Positions 46,867 to 57,281 of a stretch of DNA of 64,000 nt are shown here, piece by piece; position 1 is the stretch's first letter; each line of letters begins with the position of its first letter. The DNA is from Streptomyces sp. PT12 (lineage in GTDB: Bacteria; Actinomycetota; Actinomycetes; Streptomycetales; Streptomycetaceae). The notes under the pieces were generated by a model. The model ran no database searches and was not told where the DNA came from. It saw only the letters and a program-made list of their open reading frames with translations. The translations under genes were made by a program, and so were the position numbers. Location: assembly GCF_003311645.1 (NCBI RefSeq), contig NZ_QEST01000088.1, positions 186,001 through 250,000 on the forward strand, written 5' to 3'.

Positions 46867-47574
46867 ATGGCGCGGAAGGACAAGGCTCAGGACTCCGAGA
46901 ATCCCGGGCGGCTGAAGCAGATCGGCCTGACCTACAAGATGACCCGGCGGGCCGACCGCTGGATCGGGTGGGTGCTGGCGGGTGTCGGTCTCGGTACGTT
47001 CGGCGTCGTCCTCGGCATCGGCTTCCTGATCGGGCACCCGATCTACCTGGGTGTCCTCGGGCTGCTCGTCGCGCTGCTGACCACGGCGATCGTCTTCGGG
47101 CGCCGGGCCGAGCGGGCCGCGTTCAGCCAGATGGAGGGCCAGCCGGGCGCCGCGGCCGCCGTGCTGGAGAACATGCGGCGGGGCGTCGTCTTCACCCCGG
47201 CCGTCGCGATCAACCGCCAGCAGGACGTGGTCCACAGGGCCGTCGGCAAGTACGGCGTGGTGCTGGTCGCCGAGGGGAACCCCAACCGCCTGAAGTCCCT
47301 GATCGCCGCGGAGAAGCGCCGGATGAACCGAGTGGTGTCCGACGTCCCCGTGCACGACGTGGTCGTCGGCACGGCCGAGGGCCAGGTCCCGCTGAAGAAG
47401 CTGCGGTCGACCATCCTGAAGTTCCCCAAGGTGCTGCCGGGCCCGCGCGTGACCGAGGTGAACGACCGGCTGCGCGCCATGGGCGACCTGATGAGCAACA
47501 TGCCGATCCCGAAGGGGCCCATGCCCAAGGGTATGAAGCTTCCGAAGGGCAATGCGCAGCGCCGCGGCCGTTGA
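46867..47574 (+). CDS. DUF4191 membrane protein
   Basis: 235 aa. A basic N-terminus (MARKDKAQDSENPGRLKQIG) precedes two membrane helices (WIGWVLAGVGLGTFGVVLG; YLGVLGLLVALLTTAIVFG) and a soluble domain (GVVFTPAVAINRQQDVVHRAVGKYGVVLVAEG) with a basic C-tail. This is the DUF4191 architecture of actinobacteria, function unknown. It begins only 8 bp after the small gene. A CGTTGACCCGC duplication spans its stop. Confidence 0.88.
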   Translation: MARKDKAQDSENPGRLKQIGLTYKMTRRADRWIGWVLAGVGLGTFGVVLGIGFLIGHPIYLGVLGLLVALLTTAIVFGRRAERAAFSQMEGQPGAAAAVLENMRRGVVFTPAVAINRQQDVVHRAVGKYGVVLVAEGNPNRLKSLIAAEKRRMNRVVSDVPVHDVVVGTAEGQVPLKKLRSTILKFPKVLPGPRVTEVNDRLRAMGDLMSNMPIPKGPMPKGMKLPKGNAQRRGR

Positions 47575-47611
47575 CCCGCCGTTGACCCGAGGACATACCG
47601 GCGTCATGCAG

Positions 47612-47643
47612 CGCCCGCCGCCCCCGATCGGGGGCGGCGGGCG
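47612..47643. terminator. Perfect 32-bp palindromic terminator
   Basis: A 16+16 perfect palindrome (CGCCCGCCGCCCCCGA with its complement) lies between the convergent DUF4191 and RDD genes. It is followed by three tandem copies of GTTCGTCGTGGTGC at 47642-47683. Confidence 0.85.
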
Positions 47644-47713
47644 TTCGTCGTGGTGCGTTCGTCGTGGTGCGTTCGTCGTGGTGCGTGGCGCGTCGCGCCT
47701 GGGTGCGCGTGGG

Positions 47714-48181
47714 TCAGGTGCGGACCTGGACGGCGCCCGCGAAGCGGTCGTGGAGGCCGCGCCCGTCGCGGTCCCACACCAGCGCGGGGAGGGCGAGGCC
47801 GAGCAGCACGGTGCGCAGCACGGCGCGCCCGAACGTCAGCCGCCCGCCGTCGACCGCGATCACCCGCAGCCCCAGGAGCCGCTTCCCCGGCGTCATCCCG
47901 AGGGTCCCCACGGTGACGCTGCCCATGATCACCAGGACGACCAGCGTCCAGGTGCCGGTCTCCGACACCTGACGGTCCACGATCAGACCGTATGCGATCA
48001 GACCGCACATGGCCCAGTCGACGAAGATCGCCGCAAGCCGCCTCGTCAGGGGCGCGACCGATCCGGGGCCCTCCTCGGGGAGACCGAGCCGCTGCCCCCG
48101 GTAACCGAAGTCCACGCCCATGTCCTCGGCCGCCGCACGGGGGCCTGAGAGCCATGAGCCGATAGCCTGGCGCTTGTCCAC
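47714..48181 (-). CDS. RDD-family membrane protein
   Basis: 155 aa. The RDD domain shows its namesake Arg and two Asp in three helices: [50 protein letters not shown] and [33 protein letters not shown] proteins are small membrane transport or permeability factors, poorly defined. It is divergent from glnA, with a 203-bp spacer containing the glnA GlnR box. Confidence 0.92.
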   Translation of the reverse strand: MDKRQAIGSWLSGPRAAAEDMGVDFGYRGQRLGLPEEGPGSVAPLTRRLAAIFVDWAMCGLIAYGLIVDRQVSETGTWTLVVLVIMGSVTVGTLGMTPGKRLLGLRVIAVDGGRLTFGRAVLRTVLLGLALPALVWDRDGRGLHDRFAGAVQVRT

Positions 48182-48241
48182 GACTCCACCGTAGCGTGCT
48201 CACCCGACCGGCCGGTCGGCGGTATCGACTGAGAAGTCCGG

Positions 48242-48279
48242 TTAACAGCGGTGAAACAAATGGGTCATGCTTGAGAAAT
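48242..48279 (+). promoter_or_regulatory. GlnR box upstream of glnA
   Basis: TTAAC-n6-GAAAC-n6-GTCAT-n6-GAAAT with exact six-base spacers, ending 105 bp before the glnA start. This is the actinomycete GlnR pattern (gTnAC-n6-GaAAc, twice). It should bring glnA under nitrogen control. Confidence 0.9.
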
Positions 48280-48384
48280 CGCGTGTCCTTAGGGTCGGCC
48301 CCGGCAGGCCCACATACTGGGCCACTCCCCGAGTTGCTCGTTCCCGCCCCCGACGCACCGGGCCGGGACGTAGGAGGACACCGG

Positions 48385-49800
<1,416 letters not shown>

Positions 49801-49844
49801 GCCGCGCCGTGTGAGCGGCTTGGCCCTCCGGCTCCCGAGCCCTG

Positions 49845-52800
49845 TCACGCGCCCCTCGGAGGGCGCGGGCGGGGCTCGTCCGCGTGGAAGCGCACCCCCT
49901 GGGGCAGCGGGTAGCCCAGGGCGGACAGGCGCGTGGCCACGTCGTGCGGGGTGCGGTCGAGGTCGTGGGCCAGCCGCAGGATGGACAGCAGCGACGTGGG
50001 CCCGATGATCGCGGGCGGCCGCGTGAACCGTTCGCCCATGAGCGCCGCGTCGCCGGGCCGCACCGCCTGGTCCGCCGACTCGTCGGGCACCTGGTAGCCG
50101 AGCGCGGCGAGCCGGTCGCGCACCTCGCGCGGCGAGCGCCCCGAGATGACCGCGGCCCGCAGCACGTGCGCGGACGACACGGGGGCGCTCAGCGGCAGCC
50201 AGGGCGGCTGGCTGTCCAGGTCGCGGCTGATGAGCAGCAGGTCGTCCCCCTCCAGCCCCTCGGGGAAGGCGTCGCCGCCGAGCCGGTAGCCCAGCTGGGC
50301 CAGGCGGGCGACGACCTCGGCGAGGGGCACGTGCAGGCGGGCCGCGACGGCCGCCGCGTGGTGGTGCGGCACGGGCTCGTCGGCGCGCAGCCAGGGCCCC
50401 GTCGAGTCCAGGTCCCTGCTGAGCAGCAGGGAGTCTCCGGGCCATGGCGCGATCGCGGCGGGCACGTGCTCGGGGACGCGGCAGCCGAGCTCGGCGAGGC
50501 GCGCGGCCACGTCGGGGAGCGTGCGCCCCGATGCGGCGGCGGAGCGCACGAGGTCACCGATGTGGAGGGGCTTGCGCCAGTCGACGCTGGTGCCGTAGGC
50601 GCTGGGCTCGCCGTCGAGGAGCACCAGGTCGTCGCCGCTGAGGGAGGCGAGCAGGGCGGGGTCGGCGGCGACGGTGTGGCCCCAGGCGGACAGGCGCGCG
50701 ACGACCTCGTCGGGGGCGAGCCCGGTGGCCCCGGCGGCCCTGACCACATGGGCGGCGGGGACGGGCACGGCGGCCGAGAGCCAGGGCGCGGCGCCGTCGA
50801 GGTCGTGGCTGAGGAGCGTGAGGTCCTTCTCCCCCACCTCGTCGGGCACGGTGAGCCCCGGCTCGGGTCCGAGGCCGAGCGCGCCGAGGCGGGCCGCGAT
50901 CCGGGCGGGGGTGAGCCCGAGGCGTTCGCCCGCCTCCACGAAGTACAGCGGGGGCATGGGCTCGGCGGCGGTGAGCCAGCGGGGATTTCCCTCGCCCGTG
51001 CGCAGCAGCGAGACGTCGGCCTCCTCGGCCGTGCCGGGGAGCGTGACGCCCGCCTCCATGGCGTAGCCGAGATCGGCGAGCCTGGCCAGCACCTGGGCGG
51101 GGGTGCGGTCGAGGGCGCGGGCGGCCCAGAGCACATGCCCGAGGGGCACCGGCTCGCCGAGCGCGAGCCACCCGTCGAAGGTGGACTCGAACGCGCCCTC
51201 GTGGACGCCCGTGCCCATGAGCAGCACGTCGTCGTCGCGCACCGCGTCGGGGATCCGCGGGCCCTCGTCGACGGGGTGCCCGACCTCGGCGAGCCGGGCC
51301 GCGGTGGCGGCGGGGGTGCGGCCCAGCCTGCGCGCGGCGGACAGGACATGGCCGAGCGGCACCGGGACGTCGCGGGGCAGGAAGGGGGGCTCGCCATCCA
51401 GGTCCCTGCTCATGAGCACCAGGTCGTCGGGGCCCGCCGACTCGGGAACTCCTCCGCCATCGGGCAGCGGGCGGCCGAGCTCGGCCAGCCGGGCCGCCAC
51501 CCGGCGCGGGCTCACGCCGAGGTGGACCGCGGTCTTGACCACGTCGTTGAGGAAGGGGCCCGCGTCGCCTCCTGGCCAGTTCGCCGTGGGGTCGTGGGAG
51601 CCGAGCTCGGGGTCGGCGGGCAGCGCGGAGAGGCCGAACCGCTCGGGGCCGTGGAGGATGACCTGGTCGGACGGCAGCGCCACGGGAACGGCGCCGTCAT
51701 CGGCCGTGACGCCGGGGAACGCGCCCGCCCTGGCCCAGGCGAGCGCGCGCCACGCCTCGGTGAGGGACGCGGCGCCGACCTCCCGGCTCGCGGGGACGAC
51801 GCCGCGCCCTTCCTCGTCGGCCTCGATCAGCGACGCGTCGGGGCCGAAGTGGCCCACGGCGGTCACATCCACGTCGTGCGGCCCGAACCTCCAGGGGCGG
51901 CGGCGGCCTGCGACGGCCTGGCGCACGACCTCGTCGGCGAGGCGGAGGCGGTGGCCCATCAGTGCGTTGAGCCAGTCGTGGTCGACGACCGTGGCGCCAT
52001 CGGCGAGCAGGGCCGGGATCTCGCGGTAGAGGGACGCGGTGACATGGGCGGCGTCGTGGTGGAGCACGCCCCTGCGGTCCACGGTCAGCTCGGGCAGGTG
52101 GGACCCGGTGAGGTTGACCACGGCGCCGAAGAGGCCGATCCCGGCCCACAGGCCGTCGGCCAGGACGCCGCCGCCGACGGAGGTCCACCACGTGTCGGGG
52201 GTGCTCGTGGCGTCGACGCGCACGTCGTCGTCGCGGGCCGCGTCGGCCGCGTAGGGGTCGTCGGCGCCCAGCGGGGCCGCGGCGGAGAGGACGTCGGGGG
52301 CCCAGCGAAGGCGGGTGCGTTCGTCCTCGGCGGTGACCTCGTAGGGGGCGATCCACAGCAGGCGGCGCAGCAGGTCCGTGCAGGAGGGGGCCTTCGCCGG
52401 GTCGCGGAGGTAGAGGCGCACGGTGGTGCCCGCGTCGTGGGCGCGGCCGAGGTCGTGGATGTAGAACAGCGCGCCCGGGCCCGCGATGTCTACCTGGAGG
52501 CGGTGGCCGGGGTGGCCTTCGGGGTCGAGGCGGCACGTGGTCACGGTGATGTCGTCGGCGATCATGAAGTAGCTCAGCACCCCGATGCCGAACTGGCTGT
52601 TGGGGTGCATCTCGATCCCCTCGGCCGCCCACGCCGCCTGCTCGTCGAGGTATTCGGGGAGGTCGGCGAAGCGCATCCCGGCGTGCGAGAAGACCTCGCG
52701 CAGCTCGCGTTCGCCCATGCCGATGCCGTTGTCGGCGCACTCGATGTAGGCGCGGCCCTCGGGCGTGGTGCCTTGGGTGAACGTGATGCGGCCCGCCCAG

Positions 52801-54821
52801 CCGCCGGGGTGGCCTCGGCGGCGGCGCAGGAACGCCGTGCGGGCGTCGCGGTAACGGCAGGCGTCCAGGGCGTTCTGGTACAGCTCGCGGATGGCGAGGG
52901 CGGGGTCTCCGTAGAGCCGCTCGCCCATCAGCAGCTCCTGGATGCGGTCGTCGGCGAGGCGGAACCGCAGGTCGGTGGACTCGTAGGCGGCCTGGCCCCC
53001 GGGTCCCGGCGTGGCGTGCAGCTGGTCGGCGGTGGCGTGGGCGGGGAGGTCGCCGAGCGGGGCGAGCTGGGGCTCGCCGGCGGCGCGGACGTCGATGGCG
53101 CCGAGCAGCGCGTCGAGGGTGGCGGCCTGCTGGCGCAGCGCCAGCTCGACGGCGGGGTGCGGGCAGGCGGCGCGCAGCACGCGGGTGCGGCCTTGGGCGT
53201 CCCAGCGGGCGGCGGCGAGGGTGCGGTGCAGGGCGTCGAGGTCGACGGCGTAGCTGATGCCGAGGTGGTCGACGATCACCTCGGGCAGCAGGGTGGGGTC
53301 GAGGGCCAGCCGGTGGGCGACGCTCAGCAGGGCGACGAGCAGGTGGTCGCGGATGTCCTGCTCGTCGTCGGTGGCGCCCGCGAGCTGGCGGACGGGCCTG
53401 GCGGTGCTGAGGTCGGGGGCGGTGCGGATGGCCCGCAGCAGGGTCAGCAGGCTCTCGGGGTCGAGCAGCTCGGCCAGGAGCGGTCCGGTGGCGGGCTGCC
53501 CCGGCTCGGGGGCGAGCAACTCGGCGAGCGCGGTGGCGTGGTGGGCGCGGGGGCGGCGGGCGAGCCAGCGGCCGAAGAGCCACCACGCGATGCCCGCGGC
53601 GCCCGCGGTGTCGCCCTGGGCGGTGGCGCGGGCGGCGCGGCGCACCAGGCGGGACTGGCTGCCGAAGAACTGCTCGTAGCTCGCGCGCTCCTCGGTGGGC
53701 GCGGGGGCGTGGGTGAGGTCCCAGGGGGCGATGCCGAGGGCGCGGGCGGCGGCGCGGCTCCAGTGGGCGGCGTAGAGGTAGGGCACGAGCACGAGCAGGG
53801 CGGCCTCGGCCGGGGAGAGGGCCAGCTTCTCGGCGTTGAGGACCTTGGCGAGCAGCCAGCGAACGCGGCCCGTCATCCGCTCGGCGAACCTGAGGGGGCG
53901 CCAGGGGTCGTCGGCGAGCCGGGCGTCGTCGGCCGCGTGAGCGCGGGCGAGCCGCCCCACGAGGCCGATGACGGCCTCGCGGAGGGCGTCGGCGGCGGGG
54001 CCTTCGGCGGTCTGGGCCCAGGCGGGGTGGTCGGCGGCCGAGGCGGCCCACGGGTGGTCGCCGCCCCGCGGCGCGGCGGCGGCGCGCCGGGGGCGCGGGA
54101 TGACGGTGAACCGGTCGATGTCCGTCTCGGTCCTGACCCTGACCTGCTGGCGTGGGCAGTTGTGCTCTGCGGTCAGGGCGTCCATGGAGCGCTGGAGCTG
54201 GTCGGCGATCTCGCCGAGGGTGCCTGGCCCCTGGTCGTCGGCGACGAGGGTGCACAGCGCGCGCGAGAACAGGCTGAAGCCGCCGTCCGCCGTGGCGTAG
54301 CGGGCGCGTTCGCCCGGGGAGCAGGCGTAGACGTGGCAGTAGTGGCGGTCGCCCGCGCGGCGCACGCGCATGCTTGACCAGGCCGCGGCGTTGACGCCGC
54401 CCATCTCGCGCAGGTCGATGCCCTCGCGGCAGGCGTCGACGAAGACGGCGACGTCACCGGCGCGGCTGCGTTCGACGTACGGGGTGAAGTCGAGGGGGAG
54501 GCAGCGCGCGGCGAAGTCGTGGGAGCGCATCAGGGCGCCGCGGGGCACGAGGAAGTCCTGGCCGCCGTGGTGGATGCCATGACCGCTGAGGTGGAGCAGC
54601 AGCGTCTCGCCGGGGGCGGCGTCCTGGAAGAACGTCTCGACGGCCGAGTCGATGCCGTCGCGGTCGCTGTCGGCGGGGTCGTGGAGGGTGACGGCGTACC
54701 CGGTGGCGGTCAGGGCGGCGTCGAGCTCGGCCAGGTCGCGCTCGACGAAGGCCAGGTCGCCGATGGCCGGGTCCCGGTAACGGGGGACGCCGATCAGCAG
54801 GGCGCGAAACGTCGTGCTCAC
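49845..54821 (-). CDS. Caspase-like protease / Hsp90-type ATPase / wHTH-repeat fusion protein
   Basis: 1658 aa in three parts. (1) Residues 1 to about 240: caspase-like (C14) protease with His81 in LLLHLSGHGIHHG and Cys131 in VAVFVDACREGI. (2) About 600-900: GHKL/Hsp90-type ATPase with N box IRELYQNALDAC (E646, N650), G1 box ADNGIGM (697-702) and QFGIGVLS at 743-750; a mostly helical region lies between the two. (3) About 1090-1658: nine repeats of about 65 aa of the form HVLxAAxxLGRTPxxVxARLAxLG, then DLxLLSRDLDG; probably winged-helix-like. Such fusions are known from comparative genomics as putative conflict or cell-death machines; the function of this one is not established. The Trypco1-like gene ends 16 bp upstream, so the two are co-transcribed. 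Confidence 0.85.
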   Translation of the reverse strand: MSTTFRALLIGVPRYRDPAIGDLAFVERDLAELDAALTATGYAVTLHDPADSDRDGIDSAVETFFQDAAPGETLLLHLSGHGIHHGGQDFLVPRGALMRSHDFAARCLPLDFTPYVERSRAGDVAVFVDACREGIDLREMGGVNAAAWSSMRVRRAGDRHYCHVYACSPGERARYATADGGFSLFSRALCTLVADDQGPGTLGEIADQLQRSMDALTAEHNCPRQQVRVRTETDIDRFTVIPRPRRAAAAPRGGDHPWAASAADHPAWAQTAEGPAADALREAVIGLVGRLARAHAADDARLADDPWRPLRFAERMTGRVRWLLAKVLNAEKLALSPAEAALLVLVPYLYAAHWSRAAARALGIAPWDLTHAPAPTEERASYEQFFGSQSRLVRRAARATAQGDTAGAAGIAWWLFGRWLARRPRAHHATALAELLAPEPGQPATGPLLAELLDPESLLTLLRAIRTAPDLSTARPVRQLAGATDDEQDIRDHLLVALLSVAHRLALDPTLLPEVIVDHLGISYAVDLDALHRTLAAARWDAQGRTRVLRAACPHPAVELALRQQAATLDALLGAIDVRAAGEPQLAPLGDLPAHATADQLHATPGPGGQAAYESTDLRFRLADDRIQELLMGERLYGDPALAIRELYQNALDACRYRDARTAFLRRRRGHPGGWAGRITFTQGTTPEGRAYIECADNGIGMGERELREVFSHAGMRFADLPEYLDEQAAWAAEGIEMHPNSQFGIGVLSYFMIADDITVTTCRLDPEGHPGHRLQVDIAGPGALFYIHDLGRAHDAGTTVRLYLRDPAKAPSCTDLLRRLLWIAPYEVTAEDERTRLRWAPDVLSAAAPLGADDPYAADAARDDDVRVDATSTPDTWWTSVGGGVLADGLWAGIGLFGAVVNLTGSHLPELTVDRRGVLHHDAAHVTASLYREIPALLADGATVVDHDWLNALMGHRLRLADEVVRQAVAGRRRPWRFGPHDVDVTAVGHFGPDASLIEADEEGRGVVPASREVGAASLTEAWRALAWARAGAFPGVTADDGAVPVALPSDQVILHGPERFGLSALPADPELGSHDPTANWPGGDAGPFLNDVVKTAVHLGVSPRRVAARLAELGRPLPDGGGVPESAGPDDLVLMSRDLDGEPPFLPRDVPVPLGHVLSAARRLGRTPAATAARLAEVGHPVDEGPRIPDAVRDDDVLLMGTGVHEGAFESTFDGWLALGEPVPLGHVLWAARALDRTPAQVLARLADLGYAMEAGVTLPGTAEEADVSLLRTGEGNPRWLTAAEPMPPLYFVEAGERLGLTPARIAARLGALGLGPEPGLTVPDEVGEKDLTLLSHDLDGAAPWLSAAVPVPAAHVVRAAGATGLAPDEVVARLSAWGHTVAADPALLASLSGDDLVLLDGEPSAYGTSVDWRKPLHIGDLVRSAAASGRTLPDVAARLAELGCRVPEHVPAAIAPWPGDSLLLSRDLDSTGPWLRADEPVPHHHAAAVAARLHVPLAEVVARLAQLGYRLGGDAFPEGLEGDDLLLISRDLDSQPPWLPLSAPVSSAHVLRAAVISGRSPREVRDRLAALGYQVPDESADQAVRPGDAALMGERFTRPPAIIGPTSLLSILRLAHDLDRTPHDVATRLSALGYPLPQGVRFHADEPRPRPPRGA
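49848..49867. terminator. Weak hairpin between glnA and the convergent caspase fusion
   Basis: A 7-bp stem CGCGCCC/GGGCGCG with a CTCGGA loop, partly within the last codons of the caspase-Hsp90 gene. Confidence 0.4.
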
Positions 54822-54837
54822 CGGCTCGCCCCGCCGC

Positions 54838-55194
54838 TCAGGAGCCGTGCCCGAAGGTGAGCGTGATGGCGCCGCGGGCGGCCGCCTGCGCCGATGTGCC
54901 CATCAGGGTGATGCCGCCGGTGGCGGTGACCTCGAAGGAGATCTGGGCCTCGCGCAGCGGCATGCCGCCTTCGGGCACGGTGATGCCGTCGAGCACCTCG
55001 TGCAGGGCGCTCACCGTGCGCCGAAGATTCTCCCTGAGGACGGCGACGGGGATGTCGCGGATCGCGCGGCGCGGGGTGCCGTCGCCGTCTCCCCCATCGT
55101 CCCCCGCGCGCCTGAAGAGGCCCATCTCCCCCGCGGCCGCGGGGAGTTCGTCCGTGTCGTCGAGCGAGACGGCGACGGACAGGATCTCGGCCAT
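54838..55194 (-). CDS. Trypco1-like small partner protein of the caspase-Hsp90 gene
   Basis: 118 aa from an ATG at 55194 with AGGAGG seven bases upstream. The C-terminal half (PLREAQISFEVTATGGITLMGTSAQAAARGAITLTFGHG) has the beta-rich pattern of Trypco1-type domains, which co-occur with trypsin- or caspase-like effectors in predicted conflict operons. The N-terminal half is acidic and helical (AVLRENLRRTVSALHEVLDGI). The gene ends 16 bp before the caspase-Hsp90 start. A possible -10 (TAAGAT) lies about 35 bp upstream, with no good -35. Confidence 0.7.
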   Translation of the reverse strand: MAEILSVAVSLDDTDELPAAAGEMGLFRRAGDDGGDGDGTPRRAIRDIPVAVLRENLRRTVSALHEVLDGITVPEGGMPLREAQISFEVTATGGITLMGTSAQAAARGAITLTFGHGS

Positions 55195-55269
55195 GGGTCC
55201 CCCTCCTATGCCGTGGCCAGAAGCTGACACATCTTAGAACGGCCGTGGCGCGGCGGGGAGATGGCGGGC

Positions 55270-55674
55270 TCAGCGGGGCGAGGGGCTGCTCTGGGGGCGT
55301 ATCGGGGCGCGGTGGTGGTCGGCCGCGCAGGTGTCGCACAGGGCCGTGATCCAGCTGCCGCGCGGGCCGCCGCGGAAGCGGGGGCGGCCGTCGGCGCCGC
55401 ACATCTCGCATGTGCGGCCCGCGGCGGCCTCCGTGGCGTCGGTGAGCACGGTCGCGGCGTCAGCCCAATGGCCGTCGAAGTACCCCTGGGCGTCGAAGCG
55501 GTCGGCGACGCAGATGCGCAGCCCGCCGAGGCTGCGCTCACACGTCTCGATCCGGTAGTCGGGGGCCAGGGCGAACAGCCTTTCGTGGAGCGCGTGAAGC
55601 AGGGCGGCCCAGCCGGGCCCGACGGTGTCGGTCCAGGCGAGGAGCTGCCTGTGGTCCAGGGGCGTGCCAGTCAT
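55270..55674 (-). CDS. Zinc-ribbon protein, possible third member of the caspase operon
   Basis: 134 aa from an ATG at 55674. The N-terminal half is helical and aromatic (WAALLHALHERLFALAPDYRI, ICVADRFDAQGYF). The C-terminus carries a CxxC pair, CEMCGADGRPRF, and a second, ALCDTCAADHH, probably binding one zinc. It lies 75 bp upstream of the Trypco1-like gene, same strand, and is divergent from the molybdenum hydroxylase operon. No enzymatic motif was seen. Its membership in the operon is inferred from position. Confidence 0.7.
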   Translation of the reverse strand: MTGTPLDHRQLLAWTDTVGPGWAALLHALHERLFALAPDYRIETCERSLGGLRICVADRFDAQGYFDGHWADAATVLTDATEAAAGRTCEMCGADGRPRFRGGPRGSWITALCDTCAADHHRAPIRPQSSPSPR

Positions 55675-55785
55675 GGACCCATCCTCGCGCGGGGGTCTGA
55701 CAATTCCGTCCGGGGTGCCGTTCGCCCCGTTTCGCCCCAGGATGGAAGCCGTCATGCAGCCGGAGGGAACGGACGGACGACGGAC

Positions 55786-56292
55786 ATGGAAGCCACCATC
55801 ACCCTGCGCGTGGACGGCGAGGAGCGGCCCGTCTCGCTCGACACGCGCACATCGCTGCTCGACGCGCTGCGCGAGCGCCTTGGGGTCAACGCGCCCAAGA
55901 AGGGCTGTGACCACGGCCAGTGCGGCGCCTGCACGGTCCTGGTCGACGGGCGACGCGTGACGTCGTGCCTGCTGCTCGCCGTGACGCAGGACGGCGCGTC
56001 GGTGGTGACGGCGGCGGGGCTCGGCGCCGAGGCGGAGGGCGAGCCGCTGCGGCGGGCGTTCCTCGACCACGACGGCTTCCAGTGCGGCTACTGCACGCCG
56101 GGGCAGGTGTGCTCGGCCGCGGGGATGCTGCGCGAGGCGCGGGCCGGGCACGCGAGCCATGTCACCGATGACCTGTCGGCCGACGACATCCCGCTCGACG
56201 ACGCGGAGATCAGGGAGCGCATGAGCGGCAACCTGTGCCGGTGCGGCGCCTATCCCAACATCCTGGCCGCGATCAGGGAGGTGGCGCGGTGA
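55786..56292 (+). CDS. Molybdenum hydroxylase, 2Fe-2S subunit (PaoA/XdhS-like)
   Basis: 168 aa. Two 2Fe-2S sites: plant-type ferredoxin fold with GCDHGQCGACTVLVDGRRVTSC, and a helical domain with FQCGYCTPGQVCSAAG and NLCRCGAYPN. It transfers electrons from the Mo centre to FAD in xanthine/aldehyde oxidoreductases. First gene of a three-gene operon with overlapping starts and stops; divergent from the zinc-ribbon gene with 111 bp between. Confidence 0.95.
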   Translation: MEATITLRVDGEERPVSLDTRTSLLDALRERLGVNAPKKGCDHGQCGACTVLVDGRRVTSCLLLAVTQDGASVVTAAGLGAEAEGEPLRRAFLDHDGFQCGYCTPGQVCSAAGMLREARAGHASHVTDDLSADDIPLDDAEIRERMSGNLCRCGAYPNILAAIREVAR

Positions 56293-57281
56293 TCCCGTTC
56301 GACTACCGGCGCCCGGAGGACGCGCCCGGCGCCGTCGCGCTGGTCGCGCCGCGGCCCGACGCGGCGTTCCTCGCGGGCGGCACCAATCTCGTCGACCACA
56401 TGCGCCTGGGCATCGCCCGCCCGGAGCTGCTTGTGGACGTCTCGCGGCTGCCGTTCGACACGATCGAGCGGCTGCCCGACGGCGGGGTGCGCGTGGGGGC
56501 GGCGGTGCGCAACAGCGACCTGGCCGCCGACCCGCTGATCAGGCGCCGCTACCCCGTGCTGGCCGCGGCGCTGCTCGCGGGCGCCTCGCCCCAGCTGCGC
56601 AACCTCGCCACCACGGGCGGGAACCTCCTCCAGCGCACCCGCTGCGCCTACTTCCAGGACGCCACGACGCCGTGCGACAAGCGCGTCCCCGGCTCCGGCT
56701 GCTCCGCGATCGAGGGCTTCCACCGGCACCACGCGATCCTGGGCGCCTCGGAGCGGTGCGTGGCGGTGCACCCTTCGGACATGGCGGTGGCCCTCGCCGC
56801 GCTGGACGCCAAGGTGCGGGTGCTCGGCGGGAAAGGGGAACGGGTCGTGCCGATGACGGAGTTCCACCGGCTGCCCGGCGAGCGGCCCGAGCGGGACACG
56901 GTGCTCGAGCACGGCGAGTTGATCACGGCCGTGGACCTGCCGCCGCTGGCGATGGCGGCGCGGTCGGCGTACCGGAAGGTGCGCGAGCGCGCGTCCTACG
57001 CGTTCGCGCTGGTCTCGGTCGCGGCGGCGCTCTCGGTCAAGGACGGCCTGGTGGTGGACGCCCGCGTCGCGCTCGGCGGGGTGGCGCACCGCCCGTGGCG
57101 CGCGGTGCGCGCCGAGGGCGCGCTGCGCGGCGCGCCCGCCACCGAGGAGGTCTTCCGCGCCGCCGCGGACGCGGAGCTGGCCGAGGCGCGCCCGCTGCCG
57201 GGCAACGCGTTCAAGGTGCCGATGGCGAGGAACGCGATGGTCGCCGTGCTGCGCGACCTGAGCGCCGGGGGCGCGCGATGA
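56289..57281 (+). CDS. Molybdenum hydroxylase, FAD subunit with extra 4Fe-4S insert (PaoB-like)
   Basis: 330 aa from a GTG at 56289 overlapping the previous stop by 4 bp. FAD contacts LAGGTNLVDHMRLG and ATTGGNLLQRTRC. A 40-residue insert with RTRCAYFQDATTPCDKRVPGSGC has cysteines placed like those that bind a 4Fe-4S cluster in E. coli PaoB, which suggests a PaoABC-type aldehyde oxidoreductase. It passes electrons onward from the 2Fe-2S subunit. Confidence 0.93.
   Translation: MIPFDYRRPEDAPGAVALVAPRPDAAFLAGGTNLVDHMRLGIARPELLVDVSRLPFDTIERLPDGGVRVGAAVRNSDLAADPLIRRRYPVLAAALLAGASPQLRNLATTGGNLLQRTRCAYFQDATTPCDKRVPGSGCSAIEGFHRHHAILGASERCVAVHPSDMAVALAALDAKVRVLGGKGERVVPMTEFHRLPGERPERDTVLEHGELITAVDLPPLAMAARSAYRKVRERASYAFALVSVAAALSVKDGLVVDARVALGGVAHRPWRAVRAEGALRGAPATEEVFRAAADAELAEARPLPGNAFKVPMARNAMVAVLRDLSAGGAR

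Noticed and set aside
47642-47683. CRISPR-like tandem repeats
   Set aside because: Three 14-mers without spacers; a simple tandem repeat.
49884-54377. 1497-codon open frame antisense to the caspase-Hsp90 gene
   Set aside because: Gly/Val/Ala/Arg-rich shadow of the real gene caused by GC-biased third positions; no domains.
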